Positions 33,990-42,308 of a stretch of 64,000 bases of DNA are shown here, in pieces (the first letter of the stretch is position 1; the number at the start of each line of letters is the position of its first letter). The position numbers and the translations under genes were made by a program. The notes beneath the pieces were generated by a model. That model worked only from the letters and a program-made list of their open reading frames with translations, was not told the origin of the DNA and searched no databases. Origin of the DNA: an uncultured Brachybacterium sp. (GTDB taxonomy: Bacteria; Actinomycetota; Actinomycetes; Actinomycetales; Dermabacteraceae); NCBI RefSeq assembly GCF_947500705.1, contig NZ_CANMSY010000002.1, forward strand, positions 1 through 64,000, read 5' to 3'.

Positions 33990-35720
33990 GTGACCTCCGA
34001 CGAGGACCAGCCCCGCATCGCGCCGGAGCTCGCCGAGGACGACTCCGACCTCTCGGTCGACGAGCATTCCGTCGCCGAGCAGCCGGAATCCGCGGAGTCG
34101 CCGACCCGTCGGCGTCGACTGCGGCGCCGCCGCGCGCGCCTGCTGCACATCACCACCACAGCCGTGGTGGCGGTGCTGGGTGGGATCGTGGGCCTGCTCC
34201 TGGTCCCCGCGACGACCGTCGAAGTGGGCCCGCTGACCGCGAGCGTGCACCTGCGCCCCTCGCTCTCCTCGCAGACGGTGATCCTCCTGCCGCCGGTGGG
34301 AGAGGTCGCCTTCGACACCCATACCGCCCCGGTGCGCATCGAGGCCCGGGTCAAGGGCGTCGACGTCGAGAAGGCGGAAGCGCTGTTCTACGCGGACTCC
34401 GGGTTCGCCGAGCTGCAGCAGTCCGCCCCCGAGGCGATCACTGCCGCCGCGGCGAAGAACGCCGCGCTGAACGCGCTGTTCGCCGCCGCCGGTGCGGGGC
34501 TCGCCGTGGGACTGACGTTCCGCAGGGTGCGCCGCGCGCTGGTCGCCGGTGGCAGCGCAGTCGCTGTGGTGGGCGCATCGGTGGCCGCGACCTCTGTGAC
34601 CTTCTCCCCCGCGTCCCTCAGCCAGCCGAAGTTCGAAGGGCTGCTGTCCCAGGCCGCCTACATCGCGGACCTCGGGCAGGGGAAGGTCATCGACTACCAG
34701 AGCTATCGCGACACGCTCGCCGAGTTCGTGGGCCAGGTCTCCGCGCTGTACATCGCCGCGGATTCCCTGCCGGTGGGGCTGGATCAGGAGAACCTGATCA
34801 CCGTCCTGCATGTCTCCGACATCCACGACAACCCGCAGGCCTATGACGTGATCGAGCAGCTGCATACGCAGTTCGCGATCGACGTCGTGATCGATACCGG
34901 GGACATCGTCTCCTGGGGGACCCCGCTGGAGAACGAGCTCCTGCACTCGATCGGCACCCTCGAGGTCCCGTACGTCTACGTCAGCGGCAATCACGACGGC
35001 GCCGCAGCGGCGGCCACGATCGAGTCCCAGCCCAATGCCACCGTGGTCGACAACGAGGTGGTCGAGGTGGCGGGGCTGCGCATCGCAGGCATCGGCGATC
35101 CGCGCTTCGCCGCCGACGACGACTCCGATGCCGGGGGGTGGCGCGAAGGCGACGAGGCCGTGATCGCGAGCGCCTTCCAGCTCGGGGACACCATCGCGGC
35201 GTACGACGACGAGCATCCTGAGGGGCCTGTGGACATCGCGCTGTTCCACGACCCGACCAAGCCCGAGGGGCTGCTGGGCCGCACACCGCTGGTGCTGTCC
35301 GGACACATGCACACCTCGAAGGTCGAGCTGGATCTCGACGATTCCGGCACCGACTGGCTGACCGTCGGCTCGACCGGCGGTGCGCTCGCCTCCGGTGGCG
35401 TCGCACCGGTGATGCAGGGCGGCGATCCGCTGGACCTCACCGCCCGGATGCTCTATTTCGACGAGGACACCCGCCGCCTGGTCGCCTATGACGACATCGT
35501 GATGGGTGGGCTCGGCCTGGTGTCGGTCTCCATCCAGCGCTCCCAGATGGCCGACGAGGTGACGGAGCTCGAGATCCCCGAGGACGCCGAGACCCCCGAG
35601 GGCACCATCCCGCCCGAGCAGGAGGTCGAGCCCGGCGAGGGCCTGCCCGACGAGGACCGCGTCACGCCGACCGATCCGGTGAGCCCTCTGCCCGATCCCA
35701 GCGACGGCGGAGTGGGATAG
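33990..35720 (+). CDS. membrane-anchored metallophosphoesterase
   Basis: Calcineurin-like phosphoesterase attached to the membrane, 576 residues. After a disordered, acidic N-terminus and a basic RRRRLRRRRARL stretch there is a membrane helix at about 52-70 and a second hydrophobic pair at about 155-205. The catalytic domain (about 270-500) has all metal motifs: VLHVSDIHDNP, VIDTGDIVSWG, YVSGNHDG, ALFHDP and LVLSGHMHTSK. The C-terminal 60 residues are Pro/Glu-rich. The start is GTG at 33990 with GGAG five bases upstream. Substrate unknown. Confidence 0.88.
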   Translation: MTSDEDQPRIAPELAEDDSDLSVDEHSVAEQPESAESPTRRRRLRRRRARLLHITTTAVVAVLGGIVGLLLVPATTVEVGPLTASVHLRPSLSSQTVILLPPVGEVAFDTHTAPVRIEARVKGVDVEKAEALFYADSGFAELQQSAPEAITAAAAKNAALNALFAAAGAGLAVGLTFRRVRRALVAGGSAVAVVGASVAATSVTFSPASLSQPKFEGLLSQAAYIADLGQGKVIDYQSYRDTLAEFVGQVSALYIAADSLPVGLDQENLITVLHVSDIHDNPQAYDVIEQLHTQFAIDVVIDTGDIVSWGTPLENELLHSIGTLEVPYVYVSGNHDGAAAAATIESQPNATVVDNEVVEVAGLRIAGIGDPRFAADDDSDAGGWREGDEAVIASAFQLGDTIAAYDDEHPEGPVDIALFHDPTKPEGLLGRTPLVLSGHMHTSKVELDLDDSGTDWLTVGSTGGALASGGVAPVMQGGDPLDLTARMLYFDEDTRRLVAYDDIVMGGLGLVSVSIQRSQMADEVTELEIPEDAETPEGTIPPEQEVEPGEGLPDEDRVTPTDPVSPLPDPSDGGVG

Positions 35721-35793
35721 ACCCTGATCCTGGGGTCGTGACGAGCATGGGGGCTACGATGGCCGTGCATATCCATGATCAGAGAGTTGAACG

Positions 35794-37698
35794 GTGCCTG
35801 AAACCATCCCGCACACCGATGAGGCCGTGTCGGCCTCCCCTGCCGTCGAGCTGAGCTCCGGCACCCCCGCCCCGGCCCAGCCGGAGCAGACCTTCGCCGA
35901 TTTCGATGTTCGCACGGACATCGTCGAAGCGCTGGCCGCGAAGGGGATCACCACTCCCTTCCCGATCCAGTCGCTGACCCTCCCGGTCGCCCTGCGCGGC
36001 CGCGACATCATCGGCCAGGCCAAGACCGGTACCGGCAAGACACTCGGATTCGGCATCCCGCTGCTGCAGAACTCCGTGGCCCCGGGCGAGCCCAATCCGC
36101 AGAACCGAGTGATCGGAAAGCCGCAGGCCCTCGTGGTGCTCCCCACCCGTGAGCTCGCGGTGCAGGTCGCCCAGGATCTCCAGACCGCGTCGGCGAAGCG
36201 TCCGATCCGGATCCTCACCGTCTACGGCGGCCGTGCCTACGAACCGCAGATCGAGGCGCTCGAGAAGGGTGTCGAGGTCGTCGTGGGCACCCCCGGTCGC
36301 CTGATCGACCTGATGCGTCAGAAGTACCTGGACCTGTCCCAGGTGCGCACCGCAGTGCTCGACGAGGCCGACGAGATGCTCGACCTGGGCTTCCTCGAGG
36401 ACATCGAGAAGCTGCTGCAGGCAGTGCCCGGCGACCGGCAGACGATGCTGTTCTCCGCCACCATGCCCGGCCCGATCATGGCGCTGGCTCGCCGGTTCAT
36501 GAAGCAGCCCACGCACATCCGAGCCCAGGACCCGGGCGATGAAGCGCGCACCAAGGCGGACATCAAGCAGGTCGTCTACCGCGCCCACCAGCTCGACAAG
36601 ATCGAGGTGATGGCCCGCATCCTGCAGGCCAATGGTCGCGGTCTGTCGATCATCTTCATGCGCACCAAGCGTCAGGCGGACCGGGTGGCCGGCGATCTGG
36701 CCGATCGCGGCTTTGCCGCCGCGCCCCTGCACGGCGATCTCGGCCAGGGCGCCCGCGAGCAGGCGCTGCGTGCCTTCCGCAACGGCAAGATCGACGTGCT
36801 GGTCGCGACCGACGTCGCCGCCCGCGGCATCGACGTCACCGACGTCACCCATGTCGTGAACTGGAACTGCCCGGACGACGACAAGACCTACCTCCACCGC
36901 ACCGGCCGGACCGGGCGGGCGGGCAAGAAGGGCACCGCGATCACCTTCGTGGACTGGGAGGACCTGGCGCGCTGGGCTCTCATCGCCCGCCAGCTGGGGC
37001 TGGAGTCCACCGAGGCGGTGGAGACCTACTCCACCTCCGATCACCTGTTCGCCGATCTGGACATCCCCGCCGGAGTGAAGGGCACGCTGCCCAAGGGCGC
37101 GCGCACCCGCGAGGGCCTCGAGGCGGAGACGCTCGAGGACCTGGGCGGGCCCGACCACTCCGGCCGTGGCTCGCGAGAGGGCCGCGGACGTGAGGGAGGT
37201 CGTGAGGGCGGCCGCAGCCGCGAGGGCAGTCGGGAAGGCAGTCGCGGGCGCGACGGCGGTCGAGGCCGTGACGGCGGTCGCGAGAGCGGGCGTGACGGCG
37301 GTCGAGACGGCGGGCGTGGACGTGACCGCTCCCGTGGCGGGCGCAGCGACAGCCCCGGTCAGATCGACGAGAGCACGGCGAACGTCGAGAACCAGGACGT
37401 CTCCGGTGCGGCCAGCGCCTCGAGCGCTGCTGTCCGCAGCGAGCCCTCTGCCGATCGCCCTCGTCGCAGCCGTTCGCGGTCGCGCACCCGTCGGGTCAAC
37501 GGCGAGGTCGTCGATGAGACGTCGAGCGGAGACACGGCCGGCGAGAATCTGGGCGGCGAGAGCACGAGCCGCGAGAACAAGAACGACGCCTCGGGCGATG
37601 ACCGTCCGCGCCGTCGCCGGTCCCGTGGTGGCCGCGGCCGTTCCGGTGGCACCGGCTCCGGCGGCAGCAGCTCCGGTGCCGCCCCACAGGAGGGCTGA
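35794..37698 (+). CDS. DEAD-box RNA helicase with Arg/Gly-rich tail
   Basis: ATP-dependent RNA helicase of the RhlE/CsdA type, 634 residues, likely involved in ribosome assembly or RNA decay. Motifs: the Q motif region FPIQSLTLPVAL, Walker A AKTGTGKT, PTRELAVQVAQ, TPGRLIDLM, VLDEADEMLDLGF, SAT in LFSATMPG, and YLHRTGRTGRAG. The tail from about 455 to 535 is an SREG/GRDGGR repeat, followed by an acidic segment and a second RRRSRGGRGRSGG stretch, probably an RNA-binding disordered region. The start is GTG at 35794 with a weak ribosome binding site. It is the counterpart of Rv3211. Confidence 0.93.
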   Translation: MPETIPHTDEAVSASPAVELSSGTPAPAQPEQTFADFDVRTDIVEALAAKGITTPFPIQSLTLPVALRGRDIIGQAKTGTGKTLGFGIPLLQNSVAPGEPNPQNRVIGKPQALVVLPTRELAVQVAQDLQTASAKRPIRILTVYGGRAYEPQIEALEKGVEVVVGTPGRLIDLMRQKYLDLSQVRTAVLDEADEMLDLGFLEDIEKLLQAVPGDRQTMLFSATMPGPIMALARRFMKQPTHIRAQDPGDEARTKADIKQVVYRAHQLDKIEVMARILQANGRGLSIIFMRTKRQADRVAGDLADRGFAAAPLHGDLGQGAREQALRAFRNGKIDVLVATDVAARGIDVTDVTHVVNWNCPDDDKTYLHRTGRTGRAGKKGTAITFVDWEDLARWALIARQLGLESTEAVETYSTSDHLFADLDIPAGVKGTLPKGARTREGLEAETLEDLGGPDHSGRGSREGRGREGGREGGRSREGSREGSRGRDGGRGRDGGRESGRDGGRDGGRGRDRSRGGRSDSPGQIDESTANVENQDVSGAASASSAAVRSEPSADRPRRSRSRSRTRRVNGEVVDETSSGDTAGENLGGESTSRENKNDASGDDRPRRRRSRGGRGRSGGTGSGGSSSGAAPQEG

Positions 37699-37759
37699 CG
37701 CCCGCGGGATCTCAGCTCCCCCGGGATGCTGAACCCCGCCCTGGTGTCACCGCACGTTC

Positions 37760-37796
37760 ACGATGGCCCATGATCAGGGTGATCATGGGCCATCGT
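37760..37796. terminator. 17-bp perfect hairpin terminator
   Basis: ACGATGGCCCATGATCA (37760-37776) and its exact complement (37780-37796) are separated by GGG. It lies between the convergent helicase and PHP genes and directly abuts a 17-bp tandem repeat. There is no T-tract. Confidence 0.75.
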
Positions 37797-37878
37797 CATG
37801 CTCGGGGCCTGGTCATGCTCAGTGCCCGGTCATGCTCAGGGCCTGGTCATGCTCAGTGCCCGGTCATGCTCAGTGCCT
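37794..37878. repeat. 17-bp tandem repeat, five copies
   Basis: Five consecutive 17-bp units of the form GGTCATGCTCAGTGCCC or GGTCATGCTCAGGGCCT run from the terminator stem into the end of the PHP gene, whose stop codon (37870-37872) lies in the last unit. Copies differ at two or three positions. Confidence 0.85.
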
Positions 37879-38754
37879 GATGATGCCGGTGCCGCTGGTG
37901 GCCCGTGCTGCGATCGACTCGAGCACCTCGGCGGCGGTGAGGTTCTCGCCCAGCCGGTTGGGTTTGCCGGTGCCGTGGAAGTCGCTGCCGCCGGTGATCA
38001 GCAGGTCGTGTCGCCGAGCGACCTCGCGCAGCCGCGCGGTCTCCGCCTCGTCGTGCTCGCGGTGGTCGACCTCGATGCCGTCCAGGCCGGCCGCGACCAT
38101 CGCCTCGAGCAGGGCGAGCGGCAGATCGTCATCCCGGGTCACCGAACCGGGGTGCGCGACGATCGAGACCCCGCCCGCCTCCCGGATCGCACGCACGGCG
38201 GCCAGCGGCGAGGGTGCGTAATAGGGCACGTAATAGGGACCGGAGGGCCGCAGCACCTCGGTGAAGGCCGCGGAGCGGTTCGGCACCACCCCGGCGGCCA
38301 CGAGCGCGTCGGCGATATGCGGGCGGCCGATCACGGTGGTCTCGCCGGCGACCTGCGCGGTCACGTCCTCCCAGCTGAGCGGATGGTCCGCGGAGATCAG
38401 CTCGACCATCCGCCGGGCGCGCTCCACCCGCGAGGTGCGGGCGCTGGCCATCTCCGCCGCCAGGTCGGAGTCCGGTGAGGGATCCACCAGCAGCGCGAGG
38501 ATGTGCACACTGCAGCTCTCGTGCTCGCTCGAGACCTCGATCCCGGGCACGGCGGCCACTCCGCTGGCAGCCACCGCGGCCGGCAGCTCGGACCAGCCGG
38601 CCACGGTGTCGTGGTCCGTCAGGGCCAGCACGTCCAAAGCCGCCGAGCGGGCCTGCGCGAACAGCTCCCCCACCCCCGTGGTGCCATCGGACCACGAGCT
38701 GTGCGAGTGCAGATCGATGCGATGGCTGTCCGGGGAGTCTGACCTCTCACTCAT
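37870..38754 (-). CDS. PHP-domain phosphoesterase
   Basis: Metal-dependent phosphoesterase of the PHP superfamily, 294 residues, of the type that acts on nucleoside 3',5'-bisphosphates or short RNA. Motifs: IDLHSHSSWSDG (first metal histidines), LALTDHDTVAGW, VPGIEVSSEH, IVAHPGSV and ITGGSDFHG. The ATG at 38754 has no ribosome binding site, but TACCCT lies exactly 6 nt upstream (38761-38766 on the plus strand), suggesting a leaderless message. The stop lies inside a tandem repeat, which may have reshaped the last residues. Confidence 0.9.
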   Translation of the reverse strand: MSERSDSPDSHRIDLHSHSSWSDGTTGVGELFAQARSAALDVLALTDHDTVAGWSELPAAVAASGVAAVPGIEVSSEHESCSVHILALLVDPSPDSDLAAEMASARTSRVERARRMVELISADHPLSWEDVTAQVAGETTVIGRPHIADALVAAGVVPNRSAAFTEVLRPSGPYYVPYYAPSPLAAVRAIREAGGVSIVAHPGSVTRDDDLPLALLEAMVAAGLDGIEVDHREHDEAETARLREVARRHDLLITGGSDFHGTGKPNRLGENLTAAEVLESIAARATSGTGIIRH

Positions 38755-38791
38755 ACGTCCAGGGTAGACCGCGACGTGAGAACATCGTGGT

Positions 38792-40360
38792 GTGAACACT
38801 GAGAGCGTCAAGAGCACCCAGAACACCGAGAGCGCCGAGAACGCCGAGAACGTCGAGAGCGCCGAGCGGATGAAGGACCTCGCCTCCCGAGGGGACTCCC
38901 GGTCCCAGCGTCCCCACAACGCCGCCTTCCGGGAGTTCATCTCGTCCGGCTGGGACGAGACCGTCCCCGATGCCGCCCGCCTCGAGTCCGCGGACGCCAC
39001 CCCGGCGAGGCGGGACGCGCTGGTGCGCCGCCTGCCCGGCACCCGGCTGGTGCTGCCGGCCGGAGTGCTCAAGGTGCGCTCCAACGACACCGACTACCCC
39101 TTCCGGCCCGACACCGCCTTCGCGTACTTCTCGGGCCTCGGCACCGATGAGGAGCCGGACAGCGTGCTCGTGGTCGAGCCGTCCGCCGAGGACTCCGAGA
39201 CTGCGGAGGCGACCTACTTCTTCCGTCCCCGCGCCGGCTTCGACACCGACGAGTTCTATGCCGATTCCCGCTACGGCGAGATGTGGGTGGGTCGCCGCCC
39301 GACCCTCGTCGAGGCCTCTCAGCGGCTGGGCATCGAGGTGCGGCACATCGAGGAGCTGCGCGATCATCTCGCCAAGGACGTCGGCGCCCAGCTCTCGCTG
39401 AGCGTGATGCCGGGTGTGGACGCGGCCGTGGAGTCGATGGTCCAGGAGATCCGCGGTCAGAACGGTCTGCCCGGCGGTGACGAGGCCGTGACCGAGATGG
39501 CCGCCTTCAAGGAGGCCGCGAGCGAGCTGCGTCTGATCAAGGACGAGTATGAGATCGGGCAGATGCAGAAGGCGGTCGACGCCACCCTCCGCGGCTTCGA
39601 GGACGTCATCCGTCGCCTGCCGGAGGCCGTCGGCCATCCGCGCGGCGAGCGTGTGATCGAGGGCGTCTTCGCCGCCGCTGCGCGGGCCGACGGCAACGGG
39701 GTCGGCTATGACACCATCGCCGCCGCCGGCGATCACGCCTGCACCCTGCACTGGACCCGCAACCACGGCGTGGTGCGCGGGGACGAGCTGGTGCTGATCG
39801 ATGCCGGCGTCGAGGTCGATTCGCTGTACACCGCAGACATCACCCGCACCCTGCCCGTCGCCGGCACCTTCTCGCCGGTGCAGCGGAAGATCTACGACGC
39901 GGTGCTGGCGGCCTCGGACGCCGCCTTCGCGGTGGCCCGCCCCGGGCTGCGCTTCCGCGAGCTGCATGCCGCCGCGATGGAGGTCCTCGCCCATACGCTC
40001 GAGGAGTGGGGCCTGCTGCCTGGCACTGCGGAGGAGTCCCTCTCCCCCGAGGGCCAGTGGCACCGTCGCTGGATGCCCCACGGCACCAGCCATCATCTGG
40101 GCATGGATGTGCACGACTGCGCCCAGGCCCGTCGCGAGATGTATCTCGACGCCGAGCTCGAGCCGGGCATGGTCTTCACCATCGAGCCCGGGCTGTACTT
40201 CAAGGAGAACGATCTGCTGGTCCCCGAGGAGCTGCGCGGCATCGGGGTGCGCATCGAAGATGACGTGCTGGTGACCGCCGACGGCGTCCGGAATCTCTCC
40301 GCCGCCGCCCCACGCGGCGCGGACGAGGTCGAGCGCTGGATCGCCGAGCTGCGGCAGTGA
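38792..40360 (+). CDS. pepP: Xaa-Pro aminopeptidase (aminopeptidase P)
   Basis: Cleaves the N-terminal residue when proline is second. The 522-residue protein has a creatinase-type N-domain (about 50-230) and a pita-bread catalytic domain. Dinuclear metal ligands are visible: LIDAGVEVDSLYTADITRTL (two Asp), HGTSHHLGMDVHD (His), FTIEPGLYF (Glu) and GVRIEDDVLVT (Glu). The first 30 residues are a low-complexity run of Asn-Thr-Glu-Ser-like repeats. The GTG at 38792 lacks a ribosome binding site, and ATG 38870 would remove most of this tail, so the start is uncertain. The stop overlaps the next start by four bases. Confidence 0.9.
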   Translation: MNTESVKSTQNTESAENAENVESAERMKDLASRGDSRSQRPHNAAFREFISSGWDETVPDAARLESADATPARRDALVRRLPGTRLVLPAGVLKVRSNDTDYPFRPDTAFAYFSGLGTDEEPDSVLVVEPSAEDSETAEATYFFRPRAGFDTDEFYADSRYGEMWVGRRPTLVEASQRLGIEVRHIEELRDHLAKDVGAQLSLSVMPGVDAAVESMVQEIRGQNGLPGGDEAVTEMAAFKEAASELRLIKDEYEIGQMQKAVDATLRGFEDVIRRLPEAVGHPRGERVIEGVFAAAARADGNGVGYDTIAAAGDHACTLHWTRNHGVVRGDELVLIDAGVEVDSLYTADITRTLPVAGTFSPVQRKIYDAVLAASDAAFAVARPGLRFRELHAAAMEVLAHTLEEWGLLPGTAEESLSPEGQWHRRWMPHGTSHHLGMDVHDCAQARREMYLDAELEPGMVFTIEPGLYFKENDLLVPEELRGIGVRIEDDVLVTADGVRNLSAAAPRGADEVERWIAELRQ

Positions 40361-41703
40361 GCACCACGGCTCAGCCGCGCTTCTACGCGGCCCGGCTCGC
40401 CGGCACCTCGGTCTTCGACCCCATCGGAGACGTGGTGGCGACGGTCCGGGATGTGGTGGTGGTGCCGCAGTCCCGCACCAGCGCACGGGCCGTCGGCCTG
40501 GTGGTCGAGGTGTCCGTCAAGCGCCGGGTGTTCCTCCCGATCACCCGGGTCACCTCCATCTCCCCCGGCCAGGTGATCTCCACCGGGGTGCTCAACGTGC
40601 GCCGTTTCGAGAAGCGCACCGGCGAGCTGCTGGTGATCGGTGAGCTGCTGGATCGGGCGGTGACCCTCCTCGACGGCACCGGCGAGGCGACGGTGCTGGA
40701 CATCGCGCTGGATCAGAACCGACACCGCGACTGGGAGGTCTCCCGGCTGCACCTGCGCCGGCGTCGGGTGGGCAGCTCTCTGAGCCGGCTGGTCAGCCGT
40801 GGCCAGACCCTCACCGTCGAGTTGTCCGAGGTCTCGGGGCTCTACGGCAGCCAGGCGGAGCAGTCCGCGCACCTGCTGGCCGCGTCCTATCAGGACCTCA
40901 ACCCTGCCGACCTCGCCGAGATCATCCAGGAGCTCGAGCCCAAGCGCCGGATCGAGCTCGCCGGCGAGCTGGCCGATGAGCGCCTGGCCGACGTTCTCGA
41001 GGAGCTCCCTGAGGACACCCGGGTCGAGGTGGTCACCGGGATGGACGCCACCCGTGCGGCGGACATCCTCGACGCGATGGACCCCGATGACGCTGCGGAC
41101 CTCGTCCAGGAGCTCCCGGAGCACGTCGCCGCGCACCTGCTGAGCCTGATGGAGCCCGAGGAGGCGGAGGACGTCCGCCGCCTGCTCGCCTATGACGAGT
41201 ACACCGCCGGCGGCATGATGACCACCGAGCCGCTGATCGTCGCGCCGGAGACGCCGGTGGCGCACTGCCTGGCGATGATCAGCCGCGAAGCGGTCCACGC
41301 CGCCCTCGCCTCGACCGTGCACGTGTGCCGCTCCCCGCTGGAGACCCCCACCGGGAAGCTTCTCGGCATCGTCCACTTCCAGCAGCTGCTGCGGGAGCGT
41401 CCGGACCGCCCCGTCGGCGAGATCATCGACCCGGACCGCGTCGCCGTCGAGCCCTCCGCCCCGCTGTCCACCGTCACCCGCGAGATGGCCACCTACAACC
41501 TCGTCTCCATCCCGGTGATCGACGAGGAGGGCCGGCTGCTGGGCACGGTCACGGTCGATGACGTGCTGGACCATGTGCTGCCCGATGACTGGCGCGAGCA
41601 GGACGAGCCGCCGCCCGCCACCGGTCAGATCGACCTGTCCGAGATCGCCCGGGCCACCGCTCGGGGCACCGGTGCCTCCGGGGACCGCACGAAGGGAGCG
41701 TGA
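40357..41703 (+). CDS. MgtE N-terminal/CBS domain protein without a channel domain
   Basis: Soluble 448-residue protein combining a PRC-barrel-like N-terminus (about 10-150), an MgtE intracellular N-domain of repeated helices (about 170-275: NPADLAEIIQELEP, ERLADVLEELPED, DAADLVQELPEH) and a pair of CBS domains (about 280-420, e.g. LVSIPVIDEEGRLLGTVTVDD). The membrane channel of true MgtE magnesium transporters is missing. GTG at 40357 overlaps the previous stop (GTGA), and its own stop touches the DUF1003 gene, which encodes a membrane protein; the two may form a complex. A Mg2+ or nucleotide sensor role is inference. Confidence 0.87.
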   Translation: MSTTAQPRFYAARLAGTSVFDPIGDVVATVRDVVVVPQSRTSARAVGLVVEVSVKRRVFLPITRVTSISPGQVISTGVLNVRRFEKRTGELLVIGELLDRAVTLLDGTGEATVLDIALDQNRHRDWEVSRLHLRRRRVGSSLSRLVSRGQTLTVELSEVSGLYGSQAEQSAHLLAASYQDLNPADLAEIIQELEPKRRIELAGELADERLADVLEELPEDTRVEVVTGMDATRAADILDAMDPDDAADLVQELPEHVAAHLLSLMEPEEAEDVRRLLAYDEYTAGGMMTTEPLIVAPETPVAHCLAMISREAVHAALASTVHVCRSPLETPTGKLLGIVHFQQLLRERPDRPVGEIIDPDRVAVEPSAPLSTVTREMATYNLVSIPVIDEEGRLLGTVTVDDVLDHVLPDDWREQDEPPPATGQIDLSEIARATARGTGASGDRTKGA

Positions 41704-41705
41704 GC

Positions 41706-42308
41706 ATGGCAGAGCGCAACCCCGCCCCGCTCGACGATCCGGCGCCGCGGCGTCGGCCGCTGCTGGGCAACCCTTTCCGCGGGGACGCCTTCGGTCGCGG
41801 CGCGGAGGGCTTCGCCCGGATGATGGGCACCCCGGCCTTCCTGGTCGGGATGACCATCTTCTGTGCGGTGTGGCTGACCTGGAACTCGGTGATGCCCGAA
41901 TCGGCGCAGTTCGATCCCCGCGCCCTGAACTTCACCCTGCTGACGCTGATCCTCTCCCTCCAGGCCTCCTACGCCGCGCCCCTGCTGCTGCTCGCGCAGA
42001 ACCGTCAGGACGACCGCGACAAGGTGCAGCTGGAGCAGGATCGCCAGTCCAATGAGCGCAACCACGCCACCACCGACTTCATCACCCGGGAGATCGCCTC
42101 GCTGCGTCTGGCCCTGAACGACGTCGCCACCCGCGACTTCGTGCGCGGCGAGCTGCGCGATCTGCTCGAAGACCTCGAGGCGCCTTCCGCGCCCGCCCCG
42201 GACGCCGACGCCCTGCGCGCGATCCTCCGTGAGGAGGTCGAGGCGGCGCTGGGCCGCCGTGACGCAGGCGACGGCGCCACCTCGTCGAAGGAGCAGCACC
42301 ACCGATGA
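41706..42308 (+). CDS. DUF1003 membrane protein
   Basis: Membrane protein of 200 residues from the DUF1003 family. Two membrane helices (about 41-60, FLVGMTIFCAVWLTW; and 74-97, NFTLLTLILSLQASYAAPLLLL) carry the family's hallmark and are followed by AQNRQDDRDKVQLEQDRQSN and a coiled cytoplasmic tail. The ATG at 41706 has GGGAG seven bases upstream; the GTG at 41700 is less likely. It is packed between the MgtE-N/CBS gene and mrp, and its stop overlaps the mrp start (ATGA). Confidence 0.88.
   Translation: MAERNPAPLDDPAPRRRPLLGNPFRGDAFGRGAEGFARMMGTPAFLVGMTIFCAVWLTWNSVMPESAQFDPRALNFTLLTLILSLQASYAAPLLLLAQNRQDDRDKVQLEQDRQSNERNHATTDFITREIASLRLALNDVATRDFVRGELRDLLEDLEAPSAPAPDADALRAILREEVEAALGRRDAGDGATSSKEQHHR

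Noticed and set aside
37794-37878. Possible CRISPR array
   Set aside because: Contiguous 17-bp units without spacers and no cas genes nearby; it is a simple tandem repeat.
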